Source: Hyphomonas sp.
GTDB lineage: Bacteria; Pseudomonadota; Alphaproteobacteria; Caulobacterales; Hyphomonadaceae
Direction: 5' to 3'
NCBI RefSeq assembly: GCF_017792385.1
Contig: NZ_CP051230.1
Coordinates: 1,240,001 to 1,304,000 of the forward strand
DNA length: 64,000 nucleotides
A model generated the notes under the pieces. The model saw only the letters and a list, made by a program, of their open reading frames with translations, was not told the origin of the DNA and searched no databases. This document shows, piece after piece, positions 1 to 8,710 of this stretch. The number at the start of each line of letters is the position of its first letter. Position 1 is the first letter of the stretch. Position numbers and translations under genes: made by a program.

Positions 1-1275
1 CTCGGCGAGGCCGAGGCGGCCGCCAGCCTGATGGCCCGTCTCGAGACGCCGCCTCCGGGGCTGGATGCCGACGAGATTGTCGCGGATCTGAACCTGGCCC
101 TGGGCAATGAAGCCACGGCCTGCAACATGCTGGATGATCCGGACCGGATGACCGGATACTGGGCCAAACTGCGCGCTGTCTGTGCGGCGCTGCGCGGCAA
201 CACGGCCGGGGCAGAACTGGCCATCGAGATGGCGTTGCAGCAGGACGCGGTCGATTCCTGGCTCTTGTCAGCGGTCTTTGCGGCGTCCGGAGAGTTGCCG
301 GAGCCGCCGGAGGCCGATTTCTCCTCCGGCCTCAACCTGGCCATTTCCGCAGAAGCCGGGCTGGTCCCGCCGGACTCCCCGATCCCTGACAGCCGGCCTG
401 ACCTGGCGGCCGCAATGGCCGAGCACCCCAATTTGCCGGACAGGCTGCGCGTGGAAGCTGCGGCGCAGGCAGCCGCCGCCGGACTGCTTCCGGACCGGAC
501 TTACCGGTCCCTCTTCCTGACCCTCGTCAACAGTCCGGACTTTGTGCCGGAGACCGCCCTGGAAAGTGCGGTCTATGCGGCGCGTGACCCGCTGGTCAGC
601 GATGAGGATCGCGCCTTTGCCCTGGCCTCTGCGCTGGAGGAGTCGATGCGGACCCCGGCAGAGTTCCGGGTCGTTTCGGCGCTCCTTTGGGAGGAGATTG
701 CCCGCCTGCCGGTGACGGCCGCGACAGCGCCCGGCGCCCCGGTCTTTGCCCGGGCGGCCCTGGCGACGGGACATTTCCGGGCCGCTAAGGACTGGTCGTC
801 CGCAAACACGATGGAGGGCGCGCTGGCCGATGGCGGATTCGATGCGGCCCGCATGGCTGCCCTTGTCGTGCTGGCCGGACAGGAAACATCTGCCAGCGCG
901 GTCAGCTATATCGGCACCCGGCTGGCAGAACAGGCAGAATCGGACGCGCAGCTGGCGGAGGCGAAACGCCTGTTTTCCCTCTGGACAGCATTGGGCATTG
1001 CCGCACCGGCAGAAGCCAGACGCCTGATGTCCGAAGGCACTGCCGAACCGGGTGACCAGGCATTCCAGCCTGCCCTGCTGGCAATTCTGGCAGCCGCAGA
1101 GGCAAATGCCGCGGGAGAGGTGATCCTGTCTACGGTCGGGCTGACGCATGGCGATCCGAGCGAGCTGGATGATGGCAGCCTGCTGATCCTGCTGAAGGCG
1201 CTTCAGCGCATCGGCGCAGAGGATGGCGCCCGGCAGCTGGCGCTGGAAGCCTCCGGCTACTGGAAGGCGTCCTGA
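1..1275 (+). CDS. Hypothetical protein, 5' end outside window
   Basis: The reading frame is open from base 1. The first ATG is at 31, but the ten codons before it are in frame and alanine-rich like the rest, so the gene very probably begins upstream of the window. The visible product (about 424 residues) is rich in Ala, Leu and Glu with alternating amphipathic helices, as in TPR or other alpha-solenoid proteins. I see no catalytic motif, signal peptide or membrane segment in this part. It ends 42 bases before the recombinase start and runs in the same direction, so the two may be co-transcribed. Similar helical proteins next to Xer genes occur in alphaproteobacteria, but I cannot name a function. 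Confidence 0.7.
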   Translation, partial: LGEAEAAASLMARLETPPPGLDADEIVADLNLALGNEATACNMLDDPDRMTGYWAKLRAVCAALRGNTAGAELAIEMALQQDAVDSWLLSAVFAASGELPEPPEADFSSGLNLAISAEAGLVPPDSPIPDSRPDLAAAMAEHPNLPDRLRVEAAAQAAAAGLLPDRTYRSLFLTLVNSPDFVPETALESAVYAARDPLVSDEDRAFALASALEESMRTPAEFRVVSALLWEEIARLPVTAATAPGAPVFARAALATGHFRAAKDWSSANTMEGALADGGFDAARMAALVVLAGQETSASAVSYIGTRLAEQAESDAQLAEAKRLFSLWTALGIAAPAEARRLMSEGTAEPGDQAFQPALLAILAAAEANAAGEVILSTVGLTHGDPSELDDGSLLILLKALQRIGAEDGARQLALEASGYWKAS

Positions 1276-1317
1276 TCCGTTCATCCTGTTTCAATGCCTG
1301 CGTGTCAGGGTCGGGAC

Positions 1318-2232
1318 ATGACCGACCGCGCCCGTATTGAAGCCTTTCTTGAAATGATGTCCGCCGAGCGCGGAGCTTCGGCCAATACGCTCGATGCCTA
1401 TGGCCGTGACCTGCTGGATGCATCGGAACATTGTTCCGGCGGGCTGTGCGATGCGACAGGCGCCGAGATATCAGGCTGGCTGCAGGATCTAGCGAGACGC
1501 GGCATGGCGGCCTCGACGCAGGCGCGGAAGCTGTCCGCGGTGCGCCGTTTTTTCCGGTTCCTGTTCGAGGAAGGCGACCGGAAGGATGATCCAACGGCCC
1601 AGATTGACGGCCCCGCTCCGGCCCGCGACGTGCCGGATGTCCTGTCCCGCGAAGACGTGGCCCGGCTGCTGGACGCCTGCGCCGACGATCCGCGCATGCG
1701 GTGCCTGCTCGAATTGCTGTACGGTGCCGGGCTGCGCGCCACCGAACTGGTCTCCCTGAAACTCGGCCAGCTGCCCCGCCGCAAGGGCCAGCGCTGGACG
1801 ACGCGGGATATCATTGTGCGCGGCAAGGGCGGAAAGGACCGCCTGTGTCCACTTGGCCGCCCGGCCTTGGCCGCCCTGTCCGACTGGCTGGCCGTGCGCG
1901 AGGATTACCTGCCGGAAGGATCGCTGGCGCGCGGACGGGCAGAGCCCTTCCTGTTCCCGTCGCGGGGAAAGGCCGGACACCTGACCCGCCGGCGGCTGGG
2001 ACAGATGCTGGAAGCGCTGGCAGTGGCGGCCGGGCTGCGGTCAGACCGGGTTCACCCGCACGCGCTGCGCCATGCCTATGCCACGCACCTGCTGATGGGC
2101 GGGGCCGATTTGCGCAGCGTGCAAACCCTGCTCGGGCATGCCGACATCGCCACGACGCAGATCTACACGCATGTCCTGACAGACGAACTTGCCGAACTCC
2201 TGGAAACCGCACATCCGCTGGCGCAGAGCTGA
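1318..2232 (+). CDS. xerD: Tyrosine recombinase XerD/XerC
   Basis: Site-specific recombinase that resolves chromosome dimers at dif with its partner Xer protein and FtsK. From the ATG at 1318 the protein has 304 residues, the usual size. It has an N-terminal SAM-like core-binding domain (about 1-90) and a C-terminal catalytic domain. The full active-site set is visible: R140 in GAGLRATEL, K170 in VRGKGGKDR, H248 and R251 in HPHALRHAYATH, H274 in LLGHADIAT and the nucleophile Y283 in QIYTHVL. An upstream in-frame ATG at 1294 would add eight residues that do not look like the family. XerC and XerD are hard to separate by eye; the D assignment is a guess. The partner ftsK is also in this window at 23.7-26.1 kb. 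Confidence 0.92.
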   Translation: MTDRARIEAFLEMMSAERGASANTLDAYGRDLLDASEHCSGGLCDATGAEISGWLQDLARRGMAASTQARKLSAVRRFFRFLFEEGDRKDDPTAQIDGPAPARDVPDVLSREDVARLLDACADDPRMRCLLELLYGAGLRATELVSLKLGQLPRRKGQRWTTRDIIVRGKGGKDRLCPLGRPALAALSDWLAVREDYLPEGSLARGRAEPFLFPSRGKAGHLTRRRLGQMLEALAVAAGLRSDRVHPHALRHAYATHLLMGGADLRSVQTLLGHADIATTQIYTHVLTDELAELLETAHPLAQS

Positions 2233-2389
2233 CCGGGCCGCACGAAAGTTCGCTAGGCGCGGCTTCAAGGGATTGATAGAATGTGCGCAAAGGTCGCAGG
2301 CGATCCGGGAAAAGTTTCCGGCGCGCGCTGAATCTCTTCTTATATGCAGCTCCCCTTCAACCCCCTATCGAGGCGTGAAAGTGTCCGGT

Positions 2390-2614
2390 ATGAAACGCGT
2401 TCTGAGTGCTCTTATTCCCACCATCCTGATCTCCGAGATCATCGCCATCACGCTGATGGCAGCAACTTGGGTGTTGCTGTCCGCCCTTCATGCCAGCACC
2501 GGCATGCTGATCGGCGGGGAGATCGTGACCATGCTGGGCGTGGCGGTTCTGGCAGTCATCATTTTCCGGCGGGCCATGCGCATCGACATCGAGGCCGTCC
2601 CAGCCGACGATTGA
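2390..2614 (+). CDS. Small two-helix inner-membrane protein
   Basis: 74-residue protein with two hydrophobic segments (about residues 6-30 and 38-60), a positive N-terminus (MKRVL) and a basic then acidic C-terminus. This fits an integral membrane protein with both ends in the cytoplasm. Start codons at 2375 and 2381 (GTG) are in frame and would add a few residues; ATG 2390 is chosen because the hydrophobic helix follows directly. A TATATG hexamer at 2341 could be part of a promoter. The stop codon directly abuts the stop of the convergent YqaE-like gene. I do not recognise the family. Confidence 0.6.
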   Translation: MKRVLSALIPTILISEIIAITLMAATWVLLSALHASTGMLIGGEIVTMLGVAVLAVIIFRRAMRIDIEAVPADD

Positions 2615-2788
2615 TCAGGCAGCGGTCGCCGAGCCGCGCGAAGCGACCCAGAAAGCGTGAATCACGCCGGGCAGCCAGCCGATCAGGGTGAGCAGCACGT
2701 TCAGCAGGAATTGCAGACCGATCCCTTCTTTCAGGGCAACGGCCACTGGCGGCAGGAAAATGGTCAGCAGGATCATCAGCAGGGACAT
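2615..2788 (-). CDS. YqaE/Pmp3 family membrane protein
   Basis: 57-residue proteolipid of the UPF0057/Pmp3 family: two transmembrane helices joined by a short loop. The family signature is clear: LPPVAVALKEG, then LLNVLLTLIGWLPGVIHAFW. Family members are small stress-induced membrane proteins that in yeast affect membrane potential; the bacterial role is poorly defined. The ATG at 2788 is preceded by AGGAA at good spacing, so the longer upstream frame is not needed. Its stop is flush with the stop of the convergent small membrane protein gene. Confidence 0.9.
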   Translation of the reverse strand: MSLLMILLTIFLPPVAVALKEGIGLQFLLNVLLTLIGWLPGVIHAFWVASRGSATAA

Positions 2789-3000
2789 GTCGGCATTCCT
2801 TGATTGCGATATGGTACTGATTGAATGCGCAGCCTGCGCCGCGGTTCCATGCTGCACCGGAGTCTCATTGCCGGAAGAATTTTGCCGCGCCGGTTGACGC
2901 TGCGGGCGGGCACCGCCTAGACCAGCGATCAGGGCGTTTCAATCAAGTGTAGTACAGACCGCATCGGGTGAGGTGGGCGGCCGTGTATGCGGAGTTCATC

Positions 3001-3645
3001 GTGTCAGCCATATTCACCCCTTCCGCAGACAAGGAATTCTTCACGCCGTTCGGGCCGATGCTGGGCTATGTCCGCATGCCGCCGAATCTCGTCGAATACC
3101 TGAACGCATCCATGAGCGAACAGCTGGAGGATCATTCCGCGAGCCTTGTGGGGAAGGTCCGCCAGGAATTGCTGTTTCCGAAACCGCTGGTCGATGCGGC
3201 TGCCGGTGCGCTCGGCAATGCGCTGATCGAATATCATATCCGGGCCAGTCATCGCGGCACATTTGGCGACTATGACCATACGGCCAAACGTTATGAGCTG
3301 AACATCATGGCGGGCTGGTTCGTGCGACAGTTCGAAAATGAGTACAACCCGCTGCACATCCATACCGGTTGCGCCCTGTCCTGTGTCGGGTATCTGCGCC
3401 TGCCCGAAGGCATTGATGATGAATGGGCGGAAGACGACAAGGACCATCATCCGACCCATGGACACCTTCAGTTCGCCCATGGCACGGATTCCCACTATTC
3501 GGTCTCGAACTTCATGATCCGGCCGCGCGTCGGTGATTTCTACATCTTCCCCTCCTACATGTTTCACAGCGTGTATCCGTTCAAAACGCCGGGGGAACGC
3601 CGATCATTCAGCATGAACCTGTCAGTCGTGGAATCGGAGGCATGA
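3001..3645 (+). CDS. Putative 2OG-Fe(II) oxygenase (TIGR02466-like)
   Basis: 214-residue protein resembling the putative 2-oxoglutarate/Fe(II) oxygenases of the 2OG-FeII_Oxy_5 type. The C-terminal half carries the expected landmarks: NPLHIHTG with candidate metal-binding histidines, a YLRLP strand, GDFYIFPSYMFHSV with the distal histidine, and ERRSFSMN whose arginine would bind 2-oxoglutarate. The canonical HxD is HxH here, as in several members of this group. The GTG at 3001 is chosen because GGAG lies six bases upstream; a GTG at 2968 has no ribosome binding site. The substrate is unknown, and the neighbours give no pathway. Confidence 0.7.
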   Translation: MSAIFTPSADKEFFTPFGPMLGYVRMPPNLVEYLNASMSEQLEDHSASLVGKVRQELLFPKPLVDAAAGALGNALIEYHIRASHRGTFGDYDHTAKRYELNIMAGWFVRQFENEYNPLHIHTGCALSCVGYLRLPEGIDDEWAEDDKDHHPTHGHLQFAHGTDSHYSVSNFMIRPRVGDFYIFPSYMFHSVYPFKTPGERRSFSMNLSVVESEA

Positions 3646-3709
3646 GCCTTTCTGACTGATTGACGCGCTGGGCCCGCCCTCTATGTTGCGCCGCAACAAG
3701 GAGGAACGC

Positions 3710-4765
3710 ATGAGCACCAAGACCCCGAGAGACTTCTTCAAGCCGCTGGCCATCGGCGCCCCCGCCCCGATGCGCGACCTGCCGGTGCGGCTGGAGCGGA
3801 TGATCCATTTCGTCCCGCCGCATCTGGACAAGGTGCGCGCCAAGGTGCCGCAAATGGCCGGAGGCGTGGACGTCATGCTGGCCAATCTGGAAGACGCCAT
3901 TCCGGCTGATGCCAAGGATGCTGCCCGTGCCGGCGCCATCGAGATGGCGTCCATGTATGACTGGCAGGGTCAGGGAACCGGCTTCTGGAGCCGCGTGAAT
4001 CCGCTGAACTCCCCCTGGTTTCAGGAAGATGTCAGCGAGCTGGTCCTGAAGGCCGGCCACCAGCTGGACGTCATCATGCTGCCCAAGGTCGAGGGACCGT
4101 GGGACATCCATTTCGCTGACCAGTATGTTGCTCAGCTGGAAGCGAAAGCCGGCCTGACCCGCCCGATCCTGTTCCACGCCATCCTCGAGACGGCGCAGGG
4201 CATGGCGCGGGTTGAAGAGATCGCGCTGGCCAGCCCGCGCATGCAGGGCATCAGCCTCGGACCGGCCGACCTGGCTGCCGACCGCAAGATGAAGACCACG
4301 CGTGTGGGCGGGGGACACCCCTTCTACCGGGTGATCGACGATCCAAACGAAGACGGCAGCGCGCGCGCCTCTGCGCAACAGGATCCTTGGCACTATACGA
4401 TCGCACGCATGGTCGACGCATGTCGGATGGCAGGCATCAACGCATTTTATGGCCCGTTCGGCGACATCGCCGATCTCGAAGCCTGTGAGCAGCAATTCCG
4501 CAATGCCTTCCTGCTGGGCTGCTCCGGGACATGGAGCCTGCATCCGAACCAGATTGCCATCGCGAAGAAGGTGTTCAGCCCGGATCCCGGCGAAGTCAAA
4601 TTCGCCCGCAAGATCCTCGCCGCCATGCCCGACGGGTCCGGCGTCGCCATGATTGACGGCAAGATGCAGGATGATGCGACCTGGAAACAGGCCAAGGTGA
4701 TCTCCGATCTGGCGGATCTCGTGGCCAGCAAGGATCCGGACCTGGCCGCAGCCTACGAGGCGTAA
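3710..4765 (+). CDS. HpcH/HpaI-family CoA ester lyase (CitE/malyl-CoA lyase-like)
   Basis: 351-residue TIM-barrel lyase of the CitE superfamily, which cleaves or hydrolyses beta-hydroxyacyl-CoA esters such as malyl-CoA or citramalyl-CoA using Mg2+. Visible markers are the barrel start RLERMIHFVPPH, DVMLANLEDAIP with metal-binding Glu/Asp, the segment ILFHAILETAQGM with the second metal-binding Glu, and SLGPADLAADR. A long loop (TTRVGGGHPFYRV) follows and marks the larger malyl-CoA-lyase-like branch. The start is ATG 3710 behind a strong AAGGAGG; the ATG at 3683 lies upstream of that site. No ethylmalonyl-CoA or glyoxylate genes are adjacent, so the exact substrate is open. Confidence 0.82.
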   Translation: MSTKTPRDFFKPLAIGAPAPMRDLPVRLERMIHFVPPHLDKVRAKVPQMAGGVDVMLANLEDAIPADAKDAARAGAIEMASMYDWQGQGTGFWSRVNPLNSPWFQEDVSELVLKAGHQLDVIMLPKVEGPWDIHFADQYVAQLEAKAGLTRPILFHAILETAQGMARVEEIALASPRMQGISLGPADLAADRKMKTTRVGGGHPFYRVIDDPNEDGSARASAQQDPWHYTIARMVDACRMAGINAFYGPFGDIADLEACEQQFRNAFLLGCSGTWSLHPNQIAIAKKVFSPDPGEVKFARKILAAMPDGSGVAMIDGKMQDDATWKQAKVISDLADLVASKDPDLAAAYEA

Positions 4766-4824
4766 TTCCGCTTCACCTGCGGGTTTCGCGTGTTAGGGTC
4801 TCCCCGGAAGAGGGAGTGAATGAC

Positions 4825-5262
4825 ATGCGAACACCCGTTACGGCGCTGCTGTGCCTGAGCCTGGCGGCCCTGCCCGCGCTGGCGGACGAGGTCTGGACCA
4901 CGCCGATCGGCGATGTGGTCTATGAAGACGAAACCGATGATGGCTGGGCCGTCTGGTCCTATCCCGGGCTCGATGCGCGCGGCACGGTGTATCTGAAGGA
5001 TCTGGCCGGCGTTTATGAAGGCCGGGGTGCCTATGCCGGCATCTGGGTCGAACCCGAGAGCCCCGGGATAGAGTTGTGCGACGTGGCGGTTACAAATCCG
5101 GCAACGGGAGAGTCCCACTACAATTGGGGCCGGGTCGATATCGTGTTCACCGAGCCGGACTTTCCCGGCGGCTGGGTTGCCCTTCGAGGCAACTGCTTCA
5201 ACGATCCCAGCGACTATCTGATCGGCAAACCGGTCACGGCAATGACAGAACAGGAACAATAG
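4825..5262 (+). CDS. Secreted hypothetical protein
   Basis: 145-residue protein with a clear Sec signal peptide (MRTPVTALLCLSLAALPALA, cleavage likely before DEVW). The mature part is acidic and rich in Trp, Tyr and Gly, with two cysteines (about 85 and 125) that could form a periplasmic disulfide. It is probably a small beta-rich periplasmic or exported protein. GGGAG at 4812-4816 places the start at ATG 4825 rather than the GTG at 4816. The stop is separated from the next ATG by one base, indicating translational coupling with the SnoaL-like gene. I do not recognise a family. Confidence 0.72.
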   Translation: MRTPVTALLCLSLAALPALADEVWTTPIGDVVYEDETDDGWAVWSYPGLDARGTVYLKDLAGVYEGRGAYAGIWVEPESPGIELCDVAVTNPATGESHYNWGRVDIVFTEPDFPGGWVALRGNCFNDPSDYLIGKPVTAMTEQEQ

Positions 5263-5263
5263 G

Positions 5264-5692
5264 ATGGCGGAACATCTGATACCAATGACGGGACACAGCC
5301 CGAACCTGCAGCGCTGGATCGACTGGATGAATGGTGACCATGCGCCCGACGGCCTGGCGCGGCAGCTGTCCGATGATGTCGTGTTCAAGAGCCCGGTGGT
5401 GCACACGCCGCAGGAAGGCAAGGCCATCACCCTGGCGTATCTGACGGCGGCGGGCGCGACGCTGGGCGGAGACACGTTCCGCTATACCCGCGTGTTTGAC
5501 TGCGGCGACCAGGCGGTGCTCGAGTTCGAGTGCGTGATGGATGGCATTCTGGTCAATGGCGTGGACATGATCGCCTGGAACGCGGACGGCAAGATCGAGG
5601 ACTTCAAGGTCATGGTCCGTCCCCTGAAGGGCATGCAGGCCGTGCACGCCGCCATGGGCGCAATGCTCGAGAAGATGAAACAGGGCGCCTGA
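5264..5692 (+). CDS. SnoaL-like / NTF2-fold protein
   Basis: 142-residue protein with the size and pattern of the nuclear transport factor 2 / SnoaL-like fold: an N-terminal helix with a WIDWMN motif, then DDVVFKSPVVHTP, a characteristic early strand in this fold, and a C-terminal strand series ending in IEDFKVMVRPLKG. These folds act as small-molecule-binding pockets, isomerases or cyclases; no specific catalytic pair can be assigned. It follows the secreted-protein gene by a single base and precedes the acetyltransferase by 12 bases, so the three probably form one transcription unit. Confidence 0.72.
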   Translation: MAEHLIPMTGHSPNLQRWIDWMNGDHAPDGLARQLSDDVVFKSPVVHTPQEGKAITLAYLTAAGATLGGDTFRYTRVFDCGDQAVLEFECVMDGILVNGVDMIAWNADGKIEDFKVMVRPLKGMQAVHAAMGAMLEKMKQGA

Positions 5693-5704
5693 CGGCCGGA
5701 TACC

Positions 5705-6229
5705 ATGTCCATCCCCGTCATTCTCACCGACCGGTTGGCATTGTGCGCACCGGAAGTCCGCCATTTCGAGTCTTCCGCCGCGATGTGGGGATCGCCCGAA
5801 GTGACCCGGCACATAGGCGGCCAGCCCCGGGCCCGCCAGGACGTCTGGTTCACCCTGTGCCGCAATCGCGGCATGTGGGATTTGCTGGGCTATGGATCCT
5901 GGACGATCGAGGACCGCAAAACAGGTGCGTTTCTCGGCGAGGGTGGCTTTGCGGACTTTCAGCGCGGCATGACGCCTGACCTGTCGCAATGGCCCGAAGC
6001 CGGATGGGTCTTCGTGGAATCCGCCTGGGGGCAGGGTTATGCCAGCGAAGCTGTCAGTGCCATGCATGACTGGCTGGATGAAGTTCGGCCCGGTCCGAGT
6101 GTCTGCATCATCGACCCCGGCAATCTGGGATCCCGCAAGGTGGCGGAGAAATGCGGATACGCATTCTGGCAGGAATCATCCTATCGCGACGCCGCCGTGA
6201 ATGTATTTCGCCGGCGGGCCGACGCCTAA
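5705..6229 (+). CDS. GNAT-family N-acetyltransferase (RimJ/RimL type)
   Basis: 174-residue acetyltransferase of the RimJ/RimL-like GNAT branch, which moves an acetyl group from acetyl-CoA to an amine. The N-terminus ILTDRLALCAPEVRHFE is typical. The acetyl-CoA pyrophosphate-binding motif A is WGQGYASEAVSAMHDW, followed by IDPGNLGSRKVAEKCGY, the usual motif B with an Asn and a Ser/Arg pair. It closes a likely three-gene operon and overlaps the stop of the convergent GGDEF/EAL gene by four bases. The substrate cannot be read from sequence. Confidence 0.88.
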   Translation: MSIPVILTDRLALCAPEVRHFESSAAMWGSPEVTRHIGGQPRARQDVWFTLCRNRGMWDLLGYGSWTIEDRKTGAFLGEGGFADFQRGMTPDLSQWPEAGWVFVESAWGQGYASEAVSAMHDWLDEVRPGPSVCIIDPGNLGSRKVAEKCGYAFWQESSYRDAAVNVFRRRADA

Positions 6230-7977
6230 CCCGTCTTGAGACGGACGGATTGCGTCTTGCTGCTCCAGCCACGGATGAAATCCATGAATGCATCGTGGGG
6301 AAGGCCGGAACTGTACAGGAAGCCCTGAGCCATCGAGCATCCGCGACGCCGGAGGAAGTCGGCCTGACGCTCGGTTTCGACGCCCTCGGCCACAGTCTTG
6401 AGGTTCAGAGTCTCGGCCATGGCCAGGATCATCTCGATGATGGCCGGCGCCTGCTCGTCGGATTCCAGGGCAGACACGAATTGCCGGTCGATCTTGAAGA
6501 CATCGAACGGCAGCTGGGTGAGAATGGACAGGTTCGAGTGGCCTGTCCCGAAATCATCGATGGCCAGTTTCGTGCCGAGGCTGCGCAGCGGACGCATCAC
6601 CCGCGCCACCTTTTCCGGTTCGGACACCGCCATGCTTTCCGTGATTTCCAGCTCGAGCCGGTTCGGCGGGAGGCCGGTGCGCTTGAGAATGGCCAGCACG
6701 GTTTCTGTCAAATCGGTGGCCTGGAACTGACGCGGGGAGACATTGACGGCGACGGTGGCGTTGAAGCCTTCCTGCATCCAGATGCGGGCCGATTCGCATG
6801 CCGCTTCCAGGACCTGCTCGCCGATCTGGGTGACTAGGCCGGTTTCCTCTGCAAGTGGAATGAACGTGTTTGGAGATATGATCTTTCCATTCGGGCGAAT
6901 CCAGCGGGCGAGGGCTTCGGCGCCAACAACTTCGCCCGTGTTGAAATCGATTTTCGGCTGGAAATGGGTCTTGAATTCGCGATTGGCGACGGCGTCTCGC
7001 AATTCTGCTTCCAGCATGTACTTGCCGCGGGCGACGCGGTTGAGACGCGGGGAAAAATACCGAAAGCCCGACCCCGTATCGGTGCGGACCTGGCGCAGCG
7101 CCAGTTCTGCATGCCGAAAGAGTTTCTGCATCGTGTCGGCGTCTTCCGGCGCGATCACGATACCGCCGGAAATCCCGAGCGTGACCGACTGGCCCGCAAC
7201 GATGAACGGATCGGCAAAGGCGAGCCGGATGGCCCGGGCAACATTCGAGACATAGTCGCGGCTGACGGCGATGGGCAGGTAGAGGGCAAAACTGTCCGCC
7301 TGCATCGCGGCCAGCATGGATTCCTTGAGCCCGTTGCGCACCGGGCCTTCAAGCGAATTCAGCGCTGCCGACATGCGCTGGCCACAGGCCTTCAGCAGGG
7401 CTTCGCTGGACAGGGCGCCAAGGCGTTCGGAGGCCCGGGTGAAATTGTCCAAGTCCAGAACGATGAGGGCGGCAGGCGCCTCATACCGGGCCCGCGGCAG
7501 GGTCTGGGTGATATGTTCCTCGAGCGCGATGAGGTTCGGCATGCCGGTGCGCGGATCCTCATAAGCCGTGCGCCGCAGGGCCTCATTGTCCCGGCGCAGC
7601 TTGCCGACGGATCGGATCACAACGGACCGCAGCCGCCGCAATTCGACGAAGGACACGGTCGACAGGCGGGCCGAGGAATCCGACTGGGCCACTTCGAGAT
7701 AGCGCGTGAAATTGACGAGCACGTTCTGGAATTCGCGGGCAAACACCCAGGCGGCGGCGGCGGCAACGGCCGAGGATGCGGTCATGAGCAGCAGGATTGC
7801 CCAGATCGGCAGGGACATGTCGGTCCAGGCCTTGCCCTCGACCAGGGCGCCATAGGCCTGTTCGATGGTCCACACGCCGATAAAGATGATGATGGTTGCA
7901 GCCGCAGCAGACCAGGCCGCAAAGCCCGGAATGGTCATGCGCCCGAGAAGCCGGGAGATGAAACTCTGCTTGTCCAC
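6226..7977 (-). CDS. Membrane GGDEF-EAL protein, probable c-di-GMP phosphodiesterase
   Basis: 583-residue protein with two N-terminal transmembrane helices (about 18-38 and 55-78), a GGDEF-type domain (about 130-300) and an EAL domain (about 320-570). The GGDEF signature is lost: the site reads ADSFAL, so cyclase activity is unlikely and the domain may be regulatory. The EAL domain keeps its key elements: EALARW, NVSPRQF, ELEITES, DDFGTGHS, KIDRQFV and AEGVET, which supports hydrolysis of c-di-GMP at the inner face of the membrane. Translation starts at GTG 7977. An ATG further inside would cut the first helix. It may control motility or attachment, but no partner is adjacent. Confidence 0.9.
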   Translation of the reverse strand: MDKQSFISRLLGRMTIPGFAAWSAAAATIIIFIGVWTIEQAYGALVEGKAWTDMSLPIWAILLLMTASSAVAAAAAWVFAREFQNVLVNFTRYLEVAQSDSSARLSTVSFVELRRLRSVVIRSVGKLRRDNEALRRTAYEDPRTGMPNLIALEEHITQTLPRARYEAPAALIVLDLDNFTRASERLGALSSEALLKACGQRMSAALNSLEGPVRNGLKESMLAAMQADSFALYLPIAVSRDYVSNVARAIRLAFADPFIVAGQSVTLGISGGIVIAPEDADTMQKLFRHAELALRQVRTDTGSGFRYFSPRLNRVARGKYMLEAELRDAVANREFKTHFQPKIDFNTGEVVGAEALARWIRPNGKIISPNTFIPLAEETGLVTQIGEQVLEAACESARIWMQEGFNATVAVNVSPRQFQATDLTETVLAILKRTGLPPNRLELEITESMAVSEPEKVARVMRPLRSLGTKLAIDDFGTGHSNLSILTQLPFDVFKIDRQFVSALESDEQAPAIIEMILAMAETLNLKTVAEGVETERQADFLRRRGCSMAQGFLYSSGLPHDAFMDFIRGWSSKTQSVRLKTG

Positions 7978-8101
7978 GCTCAGACTAACCTCACCACGTC
8001 ACCACAATTGCGTGCCGGTAACCATGTTTCGGGAATATGTTTAGGAATCAGTGAACAAAACGCGCTAGCTGTGGCTCTCCTGCTGCACTATATGGACCCG
8101 C

Positions 8102-8698
8102 ATGAGCACCAATCGCACCGCCACCGTGACCCGGACCACCAAGGAGACCGACATTTCGGTCACCCTCGACCTGGATGGCACCGGCAAATCCGACATCGAG
8201 ACCGGGATCGGCTTCTTCGACCACATGCTGGAGAGTTTCGCCAAGCATTCGGCCATTGACCTGACGGTGCGGTGCAAGGGCGACCTGCATATCGACATGC
8301 ACCACAGCGTCGAGGACACCGGCATCGTGATCGGCCAGGCCATCCTAAAGGCGCTGGACGATTTTGCCGGCATCACCCGCTTCGGCCATGCCTATGTGCC
8401 GATGGACGAGACGCTGTCGCGGGCCGCGCTGGATTTGTGCAAGCGGCCCTACCTGATCTGGAAAGTCCATTTCAGCCGCGACAAGATCGGCGAGATGGAC
8501 ACCGAACTCTTCAAGGAGTTCTTCCACGCCCTGGCGGGCAATGGCGGCATGTGCCTGCACATCGAAAATCTCTATGGCGAGAACTGCCACCACATCGCCG
8601 AGAGCTGTTTCAAGGCGACGGCCCGGGCACTGCGCGCGGCGATTGCGGTTGACCCGAAACTGGGCGGCAAGCCGGCGAGCACCAAGGGCAGCCTGTAG
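8102..8698 (+). CDS. hisB: Imidazoleglycerol-phosphate dehydratase
   Basis: Catalyses the sixth step of histidine synthesis, dehydrating imidazole glycerol phosphate to imidazole acetol phosphate. The 198-residue length is standard for monofunctional HisB. The metal-binding signatures are present: GIGFFDHMLESFAKH near residues 36-50, HIDMHHSVEDTGI near 62-75, and FFHALAGNGGMCLHI followed by NCHHIAESCFKA. No phosphatase domain is fused, as usual outside enterobacteria. The gene sits first in the scattered his cluster and is cut off from hisH by an oppositely oriented amidohydrolase gene, so it probably has its own promoter in the 124-bp gap upstream. Confidence 0.97.
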   Translation: MSTNRTATVTRTTKETDISVTLDLDGTGKSDIETGIGFFDHMLESFAKHSAIDLTVRCKGDLHIDMHHSVEDTGIVIGQAILKALDDFAGITRFGHAYVPMDETLSRAALDLCKRPYLIWKVHFSRDKIGEMDTELFKEFFHALAGNGGMCLHIENLYGENCHHIAESCFKATARALRAAIAVDPKLGGKPASTKGSL

Positions 8699-8710
8699 TC
8701 TTCCCCTCCC

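Noticed and set aside
2281..2331. 17-codon ORF between xerD and the small membrane protein
   Set aside because: Very short, no clear ribosome binding site and not distinguishable from chance.
6964..8259. Long plus-strand frame over the GGDEF/EAL gene
   Set aside because: It is antisense to a protein with clear domains and is rich in Arg/Gly/His as expected of a GC-rich shadow frame.
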